From Psychromonas sp. CD1 (GTDB lineage: Bacteria > Pseudomonadota > Gammaproteobacteria > Enterobacterales > Psychromonadaceae): a DNA stretch of 64,000 bases. The DNA lies in assembly GCF_002239585.1 (NCBI RefSeq), contig NZ_NDFH01000003.1:248001-312000 (forward strand), written 5' to 3'. Positions 47,221 to 57,058 of the stretch are shown here, piece after piece. A model generated the notes under the pieces. It was not told the origin of the DNA, ran no database searches, and worked only from the letters and a program-made list of their open reading frames with translations. The translations under genes and the position numbers were made by a program. Every line of letters begins with the position of its first letter. Within the stretch, counting starts at the first letter, position 1.

Positions 47221-47990
47221 TGTCTTTTATTGTGGTGATCCCCGCGCGCTATCATTCCACACGTTTACCGGGTAAACCGTTAGCAGATATTTTGGGTAAA
47301 AGTATGATTGTCCGCGTCGCTGAGCAAGCGTTAAAAAGTGGAGCCACACGGGTAATTGTTGCAACAGATGATAAGCGTATTGTGCAGGCACTCAAAGAGG
47401 TTACTAATGTTGAAGTGTGTATGACGTCGAGAGAGCACCACTCGGGTACGGATAGGCTTGCTGAAGTGTGTGCTATTTATCAATTTTCAGATGATGATAT
47501 TATTGTTAATGTGCAAGGGGATGAGCCGTTGATCCCTCCTTGTGTCATTGAACAAGTTGCACGTAATTTACAACACAATAAAGAAGCAAGTGTGGCAACA
47601 TTAAGTGCGCCAATTTGTGATAAAGCGGATGTTTTTAATCATAATGCAGTCAAAGTGGTTGTGGATAAATTAGGTATGGCACTTTATTTTAGTCGTGCGA
47701 CGATACCTTGGGACAGAGATAATTTTAGTAGCGGAGAAAATATTTTATCTGTTCCATCACTACAACGTCATATTGGCATCTATGCTTATCGGGTGGCTTT
47801 TTTAAAACAGTACGCAGAGCTTAGCATTTCGCCTTTAGAAATCTTAGAAAAACTTGAACAGTTACGTGTGTTATGGCATGGATTTAAAATTCATGTTCAA
47901 GAAGCCGATATTATTCCTCCTGCCGGTGTCGATACAGCTGAAGATTTGCAGCAGGTTATTAATTATCTACGTCAGCAAGGTGAAAAATGA
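47220..47990 (+). CDS. kdsB: 3-deoxy-manno-octulosonate cytidylyltransferase
   Basis: This 256-residue enzyme activates Kdo to CMP-Kdo for lipid A glycosylation. Typical segments are [36 protein letters not shown] near 98, [12 protein letters not shown] near 160, and [13 protein letters not shown] near 187. It closes the msbA-lpxK-ycaR-kdsB envelope run; its end overlaps the next gene's ATG by 4 bp. Confidence 0.97.
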   Translation: MSFIVVIPARYHSTRLPGKPLADILGKSMIVRVAEQALKSGATRVIVATDDKRIVQALKEVTNVEVCMTSREHHSGTDRLAEVCAIYQFSDDDIIVNVQGDEPLIPPCVIEQVARNLQHNKEASVATLSAPICDKADVFNHNAVKVVVDKLGMALYFSRATIPWDRDNFSSGENILSVPSLQRHIGIYAYRVAFLKQYAELSISPLEILEKLEQLRVLWHGFKIHVQEADIIPPAGVDTAEDLQQVINYLRQQGEK

Positions 47991-48925
47991 AAATTAAACT
48001 ATTATTGATATTTTTCTTAAGCTTTGTGCTTGGTGCGTGTACAGATGGGCGCCAAGAAAGATTATCAACTAATATTCAAAGTTCTGAATATTTATTGCAA
48101 GTATTAAGCAGTGATTTAGAGAATAATCATATCCGAAATGCACTATTATTACGTGAATATGCAAATATTTTAGCGCAAAAACGGCCGGAATTAAAATCGT
48201 TGTTAACCCAATTGAGTCAAGATTCGACTACGCGAGGAACATTATATTCAGGACTTGTGCAACGTCTTAAAACGTTAAAAGAGCAACCTACGGCCATTGG
48301 TGATATTGAAGCGCAGTTATTCGAAAGTGAAAGTTTAATGGCAGCAAGTGATCCTAATCTTTTTAACGATGCTCTTTCTGATCCAGTCAATGTGATAGCC
48401 GATATGTCAGAGGGCACATTAGCACGCGTTAATGCCGTTAGTCAGTCCTTAAGTTTACAAGCAAATCAAGCAGAGGATAATGGTGCAGGTAGTCAATTGG
48501 TGGGTAATCCCGGTTATGGTCAATGGCAAACAAATAGTAGCGGGATGTCATTTTGGCAGTGGTATGGCATGTATGCGATGTTTTCAGCGCTTGCTCCTAA
48601 TCCTATTCGCTATGATCGTTGGTCATCACGGCGTGATTATAGTTACTATAATGATGTTGGTCGAAACCGTTATACATCACCTAATAATGTTAAAAAGCAA
48701 GATAATTTAGCGAAGAAAACTCAGAAACAGTTTTCGGGACAAGGGCGCTTTAAAAGTCCTTATGCAAAATCGAGGATGGGAGCAAGTAGTATGTCATCTT
48801 CGAGTCAAACCGCTCAGCGAACCAGATCTTTTTCGGGTAAATCAAGTTATTCGAAAGCAAAAGCTTCCAGTAGTTTTAGGAATAGTCTGTCAACGACTTC
48901 ACGTGGAATTCGTCGTGGTAAATAA
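47987..48925 (+). CDS. Predicted lipoprotein with Ser-rich C-terminus (YjfM/DUF1190-like layout)
   Basis: The 312-residue product starts with a signal peptide ending in a lipobox (VLGAC, Cys near residue 18), so a lipoprotein is expected. Residues 20-170 are mainly helical with several LLQ/LKTL repeats and no recognised domain. A central aromatic [15 protein letters not shown] segment (about 190) is followed by a Tyr/Arg-rich stretch and a long Ser/Lys/Arg-rich tail (about 255-312) ending SRGIRRGK. E. coli YjfM, next to the DUF350 gene yjfL, has a similar SFW patch plus Ser-rich tail; this resemblance is my inference. It overlaps kdsB by 4 bp and is 9 bp before the DUF350 gene, so it belongs with it. 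Confidence 0.6.
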   Translation: MKIKLLLIFFLSFVLGACTDGRQERLSTNIQSSEYLLQVLSSDLENNHIRNALLLREYANILAQKRPELKSLLTQLSQDSTTRGTLYSGLVQRLKTLKEQPTAIGDIEAQLFESESLMAASDPNLFNDALSDPVNVIADMSEGTLARVNAVSQSLSLQANQAEDNGAGSQLVGNPGYGQWQTNSSGMSFWQWYGMYAMFSALAPNPIRYDRWSSRRDYSYYNDVGRNRYTSPNNVKKQDNLAKKTQKQFSGQGRFKSPYAKSRMGASSMSSSSQTAQRTRSFSGKSSYSKAKASSSFRNSLSTTSRGIRRGK

Positions 48926-48934
48926 GGTTTAAAT

Positions 48935-49834
48935 ATGAATGAATTAATATTAACATTAGAGCATAGTAGTAATCTGGCTATTTATTTGTTGATTGATATG
49001 GTAGTGGCCATCATATTATTAGCGGGTATTCGTTTTACAATGGGGCTGATAAGTCATGTTGATACGAAAGATGAGCTGGCTAAAAAAGATAACTTTGCTT
49101 ATGGGATAAGTATGGCAGGAGGGGTCGCAGCAATGGGGATAGCTTTGAGTGGGGCTATTACGGGCGAGCTTGCAGGGTCTTATTCTATTGAGTTTATCGG
49201 CATGTTTTGTTATGGATTGATGGCGCTTATTTTGATTAAGGCCGGCCGTTTCATTCATGATAAATTTGCTTTGCCGGATTTAAATAAACAAACGTTGATT
49301 TTAAATCGCAATATATCAGTCTCTATTGTTGATGCGGCGTCTGTTATTGCTACTGCGATTGTAGTACGTGCATCACTTATTTGGGTTGATGGACTAAATC
49401 TTAAAACGTTGATTGCAATTTTAGTGGCTTGGATAGTCTCCCAAGTGATGTTGGTTTTGATAACTCGTATTTTTGAATGGCAATTTAGTCGTCATAATGG
49501 CGTGACTTTTCAAGCGAGCTTAGAAGCCGGACAAATAGCCTTAGCTATTCGTTATGCGGGTTATCTTATTTCAACGGCTATGTCTGTAACTGCAGCAAGT
49601 TATTTTATTGATTTTGATTTTATTAACTTATGGAATGGAATTATTCAATGGACAGTGATGAGCATCATTTTAATGATTTGTTTAACTATCCTGACTAGTA
49701 TTGCAAAATTTATTGTGCTTTGGGGCATTGATCGCCGTGTTGAAGTTGAAGTTCAAGAAAACATAGGTATTGCTATCATTGAGTTGGCTATATCTTTTGC
49801 CATTGCATTGTTGTTGATGTCGTTAATGAGTTAA
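48935..49834 (+). CDS. DUF350 (YjfL-like) membrane protein with two DUF350 repeats
   Basis: The 299-residue product is hydrophobic with about eight membrane segments in two repeats: residues 12-140 and 150-295. Both halves carry an Ala/Gly-rich inner segment (KDNFAYGISMAGGVAAMGIAL; EAGQIALAIRYAGYLISTAM). E. coli YjfL has one DUF350 unit of about 132 residues, so this is an internal duplication as seen in many marine species. DUF350 is of unknown function but recurrently co-occurs with spermidine-synthase-like, PspA-type and YjfM-like genes. A terminator and a 66-bp gap separate it from the SpeE-like gene. Confidence 0.8.
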   Translation: MNELILTLEHSSNLAIYLLIDMVVAIILLAGIRFTMGLISHVDTKDELAKKDNFAYGISMAGGVAAMGIALSGAITGELAGSYSIEFIGMFCYGLMALILIKAGRFIHDKFALPDLNKQTLILNRNISVSIVDAASVIATAIVVRASLIWVDGLNLKTLIAILVAWIVSQVMLVLITRIFEWQFSRHNGVTFQASLEAGQIALAIRYAGYLISTAMSVTAASYFIDFDFINLWNGIIQWTVMSIILMICLTILTSIAKFIVLWGIDRRVEVEVQENIGIAIIELAISFAIALLLMSLMS

Positions 49835-49849
49835 GTAATTTAAATTTGA

Positions 49850-49881
49850 AAAAAAGGCGATCTTTATTGGTCGCCTTTTTT
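49850..49881 (+). terminator. Terminator between the DUF350 and SpeE-like genes
   Basis: AAAAAAGGCGA (49850-49860) and TCGCCTTTTTT (49871-49881) form the stem with a 10-nt loop and a T run. It splits the trio into two potential transcripts, although it could be read through. Confidence 0.75.
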
Positions 49882-49899
49882 ATAGAGAATAGAATATAG

Positions 49900-51600
49900 A
49901 TGTTAAATACTAAAAAAATCAAGTTATTAATTGATGATTGTTTACTCATTTTGATAATGGCTACATTGGCTTGTTGTGGTCTTATTTATGAATATCTGTT
50001 ATCGCATTATTCGGCGCGTGTTTTAGGCAGTGTTGAAACTGTTATCTATGCCATCATTGGTATTATGATTGTGTCGATGGGATTTGGAGCTTTTGCCGCC
50101 AAAAAAGTAAAAGATGCCTTTCAAGGCTTCGTTATTTTAGAGATTTTAGTGGCTTTTATTGGTTGCAGTGCCACATTATTTATTGCTTCAATTATTGGTT
50201 TCACACAAACATTACCGCAATTGGTCTCTGAGACATACCAAATTCCTATTGATATATTACCTCAAGGTGGCTGGTTAGCGCGTATTAGTTGGTTAAGTAT
50301 CCAACTCCCTTATGTTTTTGCTTTTATTTTAGGTTTTCTCATTGGCATGGAGATACCGCTCATTGCGCGTATTCGCGAGCGTATTTATGGGCAACATTTA
50401 GCGCATAATACGGGGACGATTTATGGTGCGGATTATATCGGTGCGGGGGTGGGTGCTGCCATTTGGGTTTTATTTATGCTCAAAATTGAAATCAGCCAAG
50501 CAGCCGCGCTTACGGCAAGTCTTAATCTTATTGCTGGATTTATTTTTTTAGTGCGTTTTAGACGCTATCTGAAGCATATAAAATATATATTATTGGCTAA
50601 TTTTACCTTATTATTATTAGTGATAGCTGTCTTTGAGTTTGGAGGGGGGTGGCAAAAGCAGATGCAGGATCTGTTATACCTTGATAAAGTTGTTTATCAA
50701 ACGCAGACTCCTTATCAAAATTTGGTCTTTACTGAGCGTAAACTTGGCGGTGGTTTAGAGCCGATATATAACTTTTATATTAATGGTCGCTTACAATTTT
50801 CGAGTCTAGATGAAAAAATATATCATGATTTTTTAGTACATCCTGCGATGCAAGCATCCAATAAGCATGATAATATTTTGATCATTGGTGGTGGAGATGG
50901 GCTTGCGCTACGCGAAGTATTAAAGTGGCAACCTAAAACTGTTACGTTAGTTGATCTTGACCCGAATTTGGTGGCGTTATTTAAATCACCAGAAAATAAA
51001 CTACCGCCTTATTTGACAAAAAAAATCAAAAGATTAACACAAAATAGTTTTAATGATCCTCGAGTAAACGTGCGTCATGAAGATGCCTTTATTGGTATAG
51101 ATAAGTTATTACAAGAAAATAAAATATTTGATACTATTATTGTGGATCTTCCTGATCCCAGTCATCCTGATTTAAATAAACTATACAGCGTTAATTTTTA
51201 TTACCGTCTCAACCATTTACTTAATGCAGATGGAGTAATGGTTGTACAATCAACATCACCTTTCCATGCTAAAAATGCATTTGTTTCAATCGCTAAAACG
51301 GTTAAAAAGGCTAATTTTAGATTTGTGGAACAATACCATGAAAACATACCCTCCTTTGGCGAATGGGGTTGGACGATAGCCACAAAGCAAGGTAAGTCCG
51401 TCAGTTCTCGATTAAAGAATTTAGTGAAGCTAGATGTGGAGACGACATGGTTGACGCCACGTTTATTACAAAGCTCTTTTGTCTTTAATAAAGACTTTTA
51501 TAAAAACACACAAAAGGTAAAAATTAATTACTTGGGGTCTAATCAATTGTACCTCTATCATCAAACTGCTTGGGAACGTGAAACTGAACTTTCATATTAA
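49900..51600 (+). CDS. Membrane-anchored spermidine synthase-like protein
   Basis: The 566-residue protein has about seven membrane segments in its first 230 residues, with CGLIYEYLLSHYSARVLG in the first helix region and GTIYGADYIGAGVGA near 170. The C-terminal part is a polyamine aminopropyltransferase fold: NLVFTERKLGGGL near 285, IIGGGDGLALREVLKW near 330 (AdoMet-type site), LVDLDPNLVALF, and IIVDLPDPSHPDLNKLYS near 415. True spermidine synthases have a conserved acidic DSTDP-type segment; here it is DLPDP, as in the membrane-fused subfamily. Its substrate is unknown. It lies downstream of the lipoprotein and DUF350 genes. Confidence 0.8.
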   Translation: MLNTKKIKLLIDDCLLILIMATLACCGLIYEYLLSHYSARVLGSVETVIYAIIGIMIVSMGFGAFAAKKVKDAFQGFVILEILVAFIGCSATLFIASIIGFTQTLPQLVSETYQIPIDILPQGGWLARISWLSIQLPYVFAFILGFLIGMEIPLIARIRERIYGQHLAHNTGTIYGADYIGAGVGAAIWVLFMLKIEISQAAALTASLNLIAGFIFLVRFRRYLKHIKYILLANFTLLLLVIAVFEFGGGWQKQMQDLLYLDKVVYQTQTPYQNLVFTERKLGGGLEPIYNFYINGRLQFSSLDEKIYHDFLVHPAMQASNKHDNILIIGGGDGLALREVLKWQPKTVTLVDLDPNLVALFKSPENKLPPYLTKKIKRLTQNSFNDPRVNVRHEDAFIGIDKLLQENKIFDTIIVDLPDPSHPDLNKLYSVNFYYRLNHLLNADGVMVVQSTSPFHAKNAFVSIAKTVKKANFRFVEQYHENIPSFGEWGWTIATKQGKSVSSRLKNLVKLDVETTWLTPRLLQSSFVFNKDFYKNTQKVKINYLGSNQLYLYHQTAWERETELSY

Positions 51601-51617
51601 AGTGTTTAAAATAGATA

Positions 51618-51655
51618 AGCGTAATTCAGACTTTGTTTTCTGTGTTGCGCTTTTT
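51618..51655 (+). terminator. Terminator after the SpeE-like gene
   Basis: AGCGTAATTCAGA (51618-51630) pairs with TCTGTGTTGCGCT (51639-51651), ten of thirteen Watson-Crick plus one wobble, followed by TTTT. Confidence 0.6.
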
Positions 51656-51747
51656 AATATGTATTTTTAAGTTCATCTATTAATGATTGATAAAGTCAGC
51701 TATAATTTTTGGCCAATAAATTAAGAGCTTAAAAGGAATTATAACTC

Positions 51748-53310
51748 GTGTTTGAATTTCCAACATTCAGTAAAAATAGTGTTAAAAATGACCTTTTATC
51801 CGGAATCACTGTCGCTTTAGCACTGGTTCCGGAAGCGGTTGCGTTTGCTTTTGTTGCTGGTGTAGACCCTATTGTTGGCTTATACGCAGCTTTTATGGTT
51901 GGTATAGTAACGGCTATTTTTGGGGGGCGACCAGGAATGATTTCGGGGGCAACTGGCGCAATGGCGGTTGTCATGGTATCGCTTGTTGCTGAGCATGGCG
52001 TACAATATCTTTTTGCAGCCGTTTTTATTGCCGGGATATTTCAGGTTTTATTTGGTATTTGCCGATTTGGTAAATTCATTCGTATGGTCCCTCATTCTGT
52101 AATGATAGGTTTTGTGAACGGTCTGGCGATTGTTATCTTTTTAGCGCAACTTGGGCAATTTAAAATTAAAAACTCAATCGGTGAGCTAGAGTGGCTTCAA
52201 GGTGATGCGCTTTATATTATGCTCAGTTTGGTATTGTTGACGATGGCGATTATCTATTTATTACCTAAATTTACGACGGCTGTACCTTCGACTCTGGTTG
52301 CTATTCTTGTCGTTACATTACTGGTTCACTTTGTGCCGGCTTTTGATACGCGTACGGTCGTTGACTTTTTACGTACGATGACGGGAAATGAAAATGCGAC
52401 AATTGCGGGGAATTTACCTGTCTTTGCATTACCATCCGTGCCATTTTCTTGGGAAACGTTATATATTATTTTACCTTATTCATGCATATTAGCCGCCGTT
52501 GGATTAATTGAATCATTATTAACGTTAACCGTGGTTGATGAAATGACAGGAACTCGTGGTCGTGCAAATAAAGAGAGTATTGCACAAGGCGCCTCAAATA
52601 TGTTAAACGGTGTTTTTGGTGGTATGGGCGGTTGCGCTATGATAGGGCAATCAATGATCAATATTAATTCTGGTGGACGTGGACGTTTATCTGGGATCAC
52701 TGCGGCGGGTGTGTTACTCGCTTTTATTTTATTTGCTTCTGCATTAATTGAAATGGTGCCTTTAGCCGCTTTAGTTGGTGTGATGTTTATTGTGGTATTA
52801 GGTACGTTTGAATGGGCCTCTTTTAAAATGATGCGTAATGTGCCCAAAAAAGATGCTTTTGTTATTGTATTAGTCAGTGTGGTAACGGTATTTACAGATT
52901 TAGCCATCGCTGTTTTTATCGGTGTTATTGTTTCTGCTCTGGTTTTTGCTTGGGAACATGCGCGTCATATTCATGCGTCAAGTGTTCAAAATTCCGAAGG
53001 AACAGAAAAAGTATATTCTGTAAGAGGGCCTTTATTTTTTGGCTCTGTGAGTAATTTTTTAGAGCTATTTGATATACAAAACGATCCTCGGCATATAGTG
53101 GTTGATTTTGCTCAGTCACATGTTTTTGATCATTCGGCGATTGAAGCTATTAGTGTTTTGACGAGCCGTTATATACGAGAAGGAAAAAAAGTACACATAC
53201 GTCATCTGAGTAAAGATTGCCGTAAATTGTTACACAAAGCTGGTGTACTGGTGGAGATAAATATCATTGAAGATCCTTCGTATAAAGTGGCATCGGATAG
53301 ATTGGCATAA
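51748..53310 (+). CDS. SulP family inorganic anion transporter
   Basis: The 520-residue protein starts at GTG (51748) with AAAGGAATT 13 bp upstream. It has the SulP transmembrane domain with about 12-14 helices (residues 10-390), including [25 protein letters not shown], cited here as [14 protein letters not shown], and [26 protein letters not shown] in the middle ([11 protein letters not shown]). A STAS domain follows (about 405-510; [18 protein letters not shown]). Homologues carry sulfate, bicarbonate or dicarboxylates; substrate is not predictable from sequence. No partner gene such as a carbonic anhydrase is adjacent. Confidence 0.92.
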   Translation: MFEFPTFSKNSVKNDLLSGITVALALVPEAVAFAFVAGVDPIVGLYAAFMVGIVTAIFGGRPGMISGATGAMAVVMVSLVAEHGVQYLFAAVFIAGIFQVLFGICRFGKFIRMVPHSVMIGFVNGLAIVIFLAQLGQFKIKNSIGELEWLQGDALYIMLSLVLLTMAIIYLLPKFTTAVPSTLVAILVVTLLVHFVPAFDTRTVVDFLRTMTGNENATIAGNLPVFALPSVPFSWETLYIILPYSCILAAVGLIESLLTLTVVDEMTGTRGRANKESIAQGASNMLNGVFGGMGGCAMIGQSMININSGGRGRLSGITAAGVLLAFILFASALIEMVPLAALVGVMFIVVLGTFEWASFKMMRNVPKKDAFVIVLVSVVTVFTDLAIAVFIGVIVSALVFAWEHARHIHASSVQNSEGTEKVYSVRGPLFFGSVSNFLELFDIQNDPRHIVVDFAQSHVFDHSAIEAISVLTSRYIREGKKVHIRHLSKDCRKLLHKAGVLVEINIIEDPSYKVASDRLA

Positions 53311-53385
53311 AAAAATATAAAAATTGTCAGTAACATAAAAAATTTAATAATATATATCCATTCCTTTTATTGGTTGAGGTAAAAA

Positions 53386-54348
53386 ATGATTAAGAAAATT
53401 GGTATTTTAACAAGTGGTGGCGATGCACCCGGAATGAATCCTGCTATTCGAGCAGTGGTACGCACTTGTTTAACTAATGGTATTGAAGCTTTTGGTATTT
53501 CTGATGGTTATGCTGGGTTATATGCAAATAAAATCAATAAATTAGAGCGTCATAGTGTCTCTGACATTATTAATCGCGGAGGCACTTTTTTAGGTAGCGC
53601 ACGTTTTCCTGAATTTAAAGATATTAATGTACGTACCAAAGCACTGAAAAATTTAGAAGCTCATGGCATTGATGCATTAGTTGTTATTGGTGGTGATGGC
53701 TCTTATATGGGAGCTAAAAAAATCAGTGAGATGGGTTTTCCTTGTATTGCGCTACCAGGGACAATAGATAACGATATTGCAGGAACAGACTATACAATTG
53801 GTTTTATGACTTGTCTAAATACAATTATGGATGCAGTGGATAGATTACGTGATACATCATCATCACATAATCGTATTTCTATTGTTGAGATAATGGGACG
53901 TTATTGTGGAGATTTAACGCTTTGGGCCGCGATTGCGGGAGGCAGTGAATACGTTATTGTACCTGAAAAAGGTTTTGACGAAGATGAGCTATTAGCACAA
54001 ATTGCTCTAGGTGAAGCGAAAGGTAAAAAACATGCCATTATTGCCATCACTGAACATATTACGGATGTTGATAAATTGGCAAAACGTATTGAAGCGCAAA
54101 CAGGGCGGGAAACTCGTGCAACTATACTTGGCCATATTCAACGTGGTGGTTCACCGACTGCATTTGATAGAATTCTAGCAAGCCGTATGGGAGCTTTTTC
54201 TGTTGAGTTATTACTTCAAGGTGAAAGCGCACGGTGTGTCGGTATTCAAAATGGAAAAATGGTACATCATGATATCATTGAATGTTTAGAACAAATGAAA
54301 CGTCCTTTTCGTCAAGATTTATTTGATTTATCACATTCACTTTTTTAA
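53386..54348 (+). CDS. pfkA: 6-phosphofructokinase
   Basis: This 320-residue glycolytic kinase, the same length as E. coli PfkA, shows [20 protein letters not shown] at the start, [12 protein letters not shown] near 100, [16 protein letters not shown] near 125 with the catalytic Asp, and [14 protein letters not shown] near 245. It is ATP-dependent by the GGDGS pattern. A GAGG site precedes the ATG, and a terminator follows. It stands alone. Confidence 0.98.
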   Translation: MIKKIGILTSGGDAPGMNPAIRAVVRTCLTNGIEAFGISDGYAGLYANKINKLERHSVSDIINRGGTFLGSARFPEFKDINVRTKALKNLEAHGIDALVVIGGDGSYMGAKKISEMGFPCIALPGTIDNDIAGTDYTIGFMTCLNTIMDAVDRLRDTSSSHNRISIVEIMGRYCGDLTLWAAIAGGSEYVIVPEKGFDEDELLAQIALGEAKGKKHAIIAITEHITDVDKLAKRIEAQTGRETRATILGHIQRGGSPTAFDRILASRMGAFSVELLLQGESARCVGIQNGKMVHHDIIECLEQMKRPFRQDLFDLSHSLF

Positions 54349-54365
54349 AAATAATATTTAAATGA

Positions 54366-54395
54366 ATAAAAAAGCCTGCCTTTGGTGGGTTTTTT
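54366..54395 (+). terminator. Terminator after pfkA
   Basis: An A-rich left arm ending in GCCTGCC pairs with GGTGGGT plus a T run (to 54395); several pairs are G-T wobbles, so strength is moderate. Confidence 0.55.
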
Positions 54396-54418
54396 ATTAT
54401 CTAAAATAGAGATAAAAA

Positions 54419-54994
54419 ATGCGTAGCAATTATCAAAGATTAGAACAATTTTACACTTGTGATGAGATACAAATGCTTTGTGTCGATAAAGATTTTATGT
54501 TTGCTTTTATTACTGCAATGGCATCAATGAAGCAAGAAATAGAATTACAACAATGGTTCAAACTATTGTGTAAAAATCAATCTGATCCGGTTTTTTCGAG
54601 TACACAATTAGCAGCAGATTTTGCAGAAATTGTTTTGGCTATTTTTGCGCAAGCTCGGCAGTGTTTTGCTAAAAAAATATTATTACCATTAACATTAACA
54701 ATGTCGCAATGGATGGATGATAAAAAACAATTAAAAACAAGTGCGATTCAATTCTCATTAGGTTATATACAGGGTTTGGAGTATATAAATACATATGTTA
54801 GCGATAGTGATATCGATGAAAGTACGGCTAATTTAAAGCAAACGTGTTTTTTACTGTTAAGTAAATTAGCTTATTCGGCTAGTGAAGATCTTGCCGTACA
54901 ATCATTATTTCTGGAGTTACCGAAATATGATGAAATATTGCGTTGTTTACCTAAATTATTAACAACTTATGGGGCTCAGTGTCATGAATCATAA
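54419..54994 (+). CDS. UPF0149 (YecA/YgfB)-like protein
   Basis: This 191-residue all-helical protein is not firmly recognised. Its pattern FMFAFITAMASMKQEIELQQWFKLL, quoted here as FAFITAMASM and ELQQWFKLL, followed by a second half SQWMDDKK...FSLGYIQGLEYI, resembles the helical UPF0149 family, where GFxxGL and WL segments recur. The zinc or SEC-C motifs of YecA are absent. It begins 70 bp after pfkA and its end overlaps the start of the pseudouridine synthase by 11 bp, so they are co-translated. Confidence 0.5.
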   Translation: MRSNYQRLEQFYTCDEIQMLCVDKDFMFAFITAMASMKQEIELQQWFKLLCKNQSDPVFSSTQLAADFAEIVLAIFAQARQCFAKKILLPLTLTMSQWMDDKKQLKTSAIQFSLGYIQGLEYINTYVSDSDIDESTANLKQTCFLLLSKLAYSASEDLAVQSLFLELPKYDEILRCLPKLLTTYGAQCHES

Positions 54995-55682
54995 TTTCAG
55001 TCAGTATTTCACTTTAGTTTATGAAAATGCAGAATTTGTAGTGATTAATAAAAAAGAAAACATTAATTTTCATAGTGAAAATGGAGAAATAGGCCTAGTA
55101 GTTGCCGTTGAAAAAGCGCTCGATAAAAAACTTTATAGTGTGCACCGTTTAGATAAAATGACCTCTGGTTTGTTATTGCTTGCAAAATCATCTCATATTG
55201 CACGATTATTATCTGCATTGTTTAAAACGCATCAAATACAAAAATATTATATTGCGATAGCAGATAAAAAACCTAAAAAAAAGCAAGGTATGATCCAAGG
55301 GGGTATGCAAAAATCACGTCGTTCGATGTGGAAATTAACAACAGATAAAAATAATTTAGCGATCACTCAATTTTTTAGTTTTTCTATGGGCGAAGGTAAA
55401 CGTTTATTTGTGCTTAAACCAAAAACAGGGAAAACACATCAAATACGTGTTGCTTTGAAAAGTTTAGGCAGTGCGATATGCGGCGATCTTCTCTATGGAG
55501 ATAAAAAAAATCAATATGATAGAGGCTATTTACATGCTTATCAAATTGAATTTACGTTATTAAATAAAGATTATTTTTTTCAAGTTGATCCTTGTTCTGG
55601 ATATTTATTTAGAGAAAAAGGTTACCTTGATATATTAAGTAAAAATAGGAATATGGCATCATTATGTTGGCCTAAAAGTTAG
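54984..55682 (+). CDS. RluA-type pseudouridine synthase (TIGR01621-like)
   Basis: The ATG at 54984 gives 232 residues; the frame also allows a GTG-like start slightly upstream within the previous gene. The catalytic motif is YSVHRLDKMTSGLLLLAKS near residue 50, followed by HQIQKYYIAI, RLFVLKPKTGKTHQIRVALKSLG and ICGDLLYG. There is no S4 domain, which matches the small stand-alone Rlu proteins of TIGR01621. The RNA target is unknown. A terminator follows directly. Confidence 0.85.
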   Translation: MNHNFSQYFTLVYENAEFVVINKKENINFHSENGEIGLVVAVEKALDKKLYSVHRLDKMTSGLLLLAKSSHIARLLSALFKTHQIQKYYIAIADKKPKKKQGMIQGGMQKSRRSMWKLTTDKNNLAITQFFSFSMGEGKRLFVLKPKTGKTHQIRVALKSLGSAICGDLLYGDKKNQYDRGYLHAYQIEFTLLNKDYFFQVDPCSGYLFREKGYLDILSKNRNMASLCWPKS

Positions 55683-55714
55683 CCCAGCAGTATTTAAATA
55701 TCTGTGGGCTTTTA
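55681..55714 (+). terminator. Terminator after the pseudouridine synthase
   Basis: GCCCAGCAG (55682-55690) and CTGTGGGC (55702-55709) pair with one bulged G around an AT-rich loop, followed by TTTT. It also separates the converging xthA. Confidence 0.75.
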
Positions 55715-55726
55715 TTCTAGTAACGA

Positions 55727-56536
55727 TTATTCTGCAAATTCTGTCCAGATAGGCGCATGATCAGAAGGTTTTTCTATACCTCTTAAAGCGTAATCAATAC
55801 CGCTGTTCAGCGTGTTATCTGCGAGTTTTGGAGTGGCAAGAATAACATCAATACGTAAACCTCTGTTATCATCGAAACCCCGTGAACGATAATCAAACCA
55901 GCTAAATTGATCATTAACCTCAGGGTGTAATAAACGGAAGGTATCTATCAATCCAAAATCCATGAGTTTTTTTAACCACTCACGTTCTTCGGGTAAGAAA
56001 CTACATTTTTTACTTTTTAACCAACGTTTGGCATTAATGTCACCAATGCCGATATCTAGATCAAGAGGAGATATATTGATATCACCCATAATGATCACGT
56101 TATCCTCTGCGGTATAATTTTTTTCAAGGTAGGCATTGAGATCTTGATAAAACTGGCGTTTATAAGGATATTTTATGGCATGGGTTTGGCTTTCACCTTG
56201 AGGGAAATAACCGTTTAATATCGTTATTTTTTCACCTTTCTCGTTTTCTGTCGTAACCATGATCATGCGTTTTTGATGCTCATCATTGTCACTTGGGAAC
56301 CCATATTGTACACTGATGGGCTTTTTTTTACACAGCATAGCAACACCGTAATGTGCTTTTTGACCATGATAATAAACGTGATAACCCATTTTTTCAACCG
56401 CTTCAAGAGGAAACATATCATTATGAACTTTTATCTCTTGTAGGCCGATAATATCTGGCTGGTGTTTATCTATAATGGCTTGTAATTGATGTAAACGAGC
56501 GCGTAGCCCATTAATATTGAATGAAATAACTTTCAT
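55727..56536 (-). CDS. xthA: Exodeoxyribonuclease III
   Basis: This 269-residue (E. coli 268) AP endonuclease and 3'-5' exonuclease of base excision repair shows [15 protein letters not shown] at the start, GLQEIKVH near 34 with the metal Glu, [14 protein letters not shown] near 150, and [10 protein letters not shown] at the end with the catalytic Asp-His. All four EEP-fold catalytic motifs are intact. Confidence 0.97.
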   Translation of the reverse strand: MKVISFNINGLRARLHQLQAIIDKHQPDIIGLQEIKVHNDMFPLEAVEKMGYHVYYHGQKAHYGVAMLCKKKPISVQYGFPSDNDEHQKRMIMVTTENEKGEKITILNGYFPQGESQTHAIKYPYKRQFYQDLNAYLEKNYTAEDNVIIMGDINISPLDLDIGIGDINAKRWLKSKKCSFLPEEREWLKKLMDFGLIDTFRLLHPEVNDQFSWFDYRSRGFDDNRGLRIDVILATPKLADNTLNSGIDYALRGIEKPSDHAPIWTEFAE

Positions 56537-56602
56537 AAAAAGCCTTAATTAATAAAAACAATTAAGGCTGAATGTAACTTGCTCGCTTTAATAATTCAAG
56601 GA

Positions 56603-56839
56603 CTAACTTAGTGTTGCAATAATACATTGTAAATGATCAGCAATTTCGATGCCACTGTCGGTTAGATAACCGCCATCATGTTGTGAAATTAGGCCTTTAT
56701 CAAAGAGAGATTGTGCTGCTTTAATGATATTAGAATCGGCATCTTGGTGGATTTTAATGCCTTTTAATTGAGATAGAGTTGGGAATTTTGCGAGAAGTTT
56801 CATCTCTTCAAACAGAGCATCAGAGTAATTTTTAATCAT
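56603..56839 (-). CDS. TIGR02647 family small protein
   Basis: This 78-residue protein includes the pattern TLSQLKGIKIHQDADSNIIKAAQSLFDKGLISQ, here given in parts KIHQDA and IKAAQSLFDKGLIS, then DGGYLTDSGIEIADHLQ. I recall this as the conserved TIGR02647 family of Vibrio, Shewanella and Pseudomonas, often near xthA. The helix-turn-helix-like end with a tyrosine-containing wing suggests nucleic-acid binding, which is not proven. It lies 66 bp upstream of xthA on the same strand. Confidence 0.75.
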   Translation of the reverse strand: MIKNYSDALFEEMKLLAKFPTLSQLKGIKIHQDADSNIIKAAQSLFDKGLISQHDGGYLTDSGIEIADHLQCIIATLS

Positions 56840-56978
56840 GTGATCTCACTTATATTAATCAGAGGAGATCTTATCATAATTATTTATATCAAGATTGCAA
56901 CATAATCAGCGAAGAAGGGGAGTTAGATCAACATAGTTTATTAAGAAAAAATTCTTGTGACTTAACGAGGCTTTTTTT

Positions 56979-57014
56979 CATAATGCGTATAACGAAGAGT
57001 TATTACGCATTATG
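56979..57014. other. Long hairpin downstream of suhB
   Basis: CATAATGCGTA (56979-56989) pairs with TACGCATTATG (57004-57014), and TAAC with GTTA inside it, giving a 15-bp stem with one bulge. The T run lies on the wrong side for a minus-strand terminator, so its role is unclear. Confidence 0.6.
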
Positions 57015-57058
57015 AGTTAGCATTTATCTCAGCATCTATTTAAGATAGCAGTATGCCT

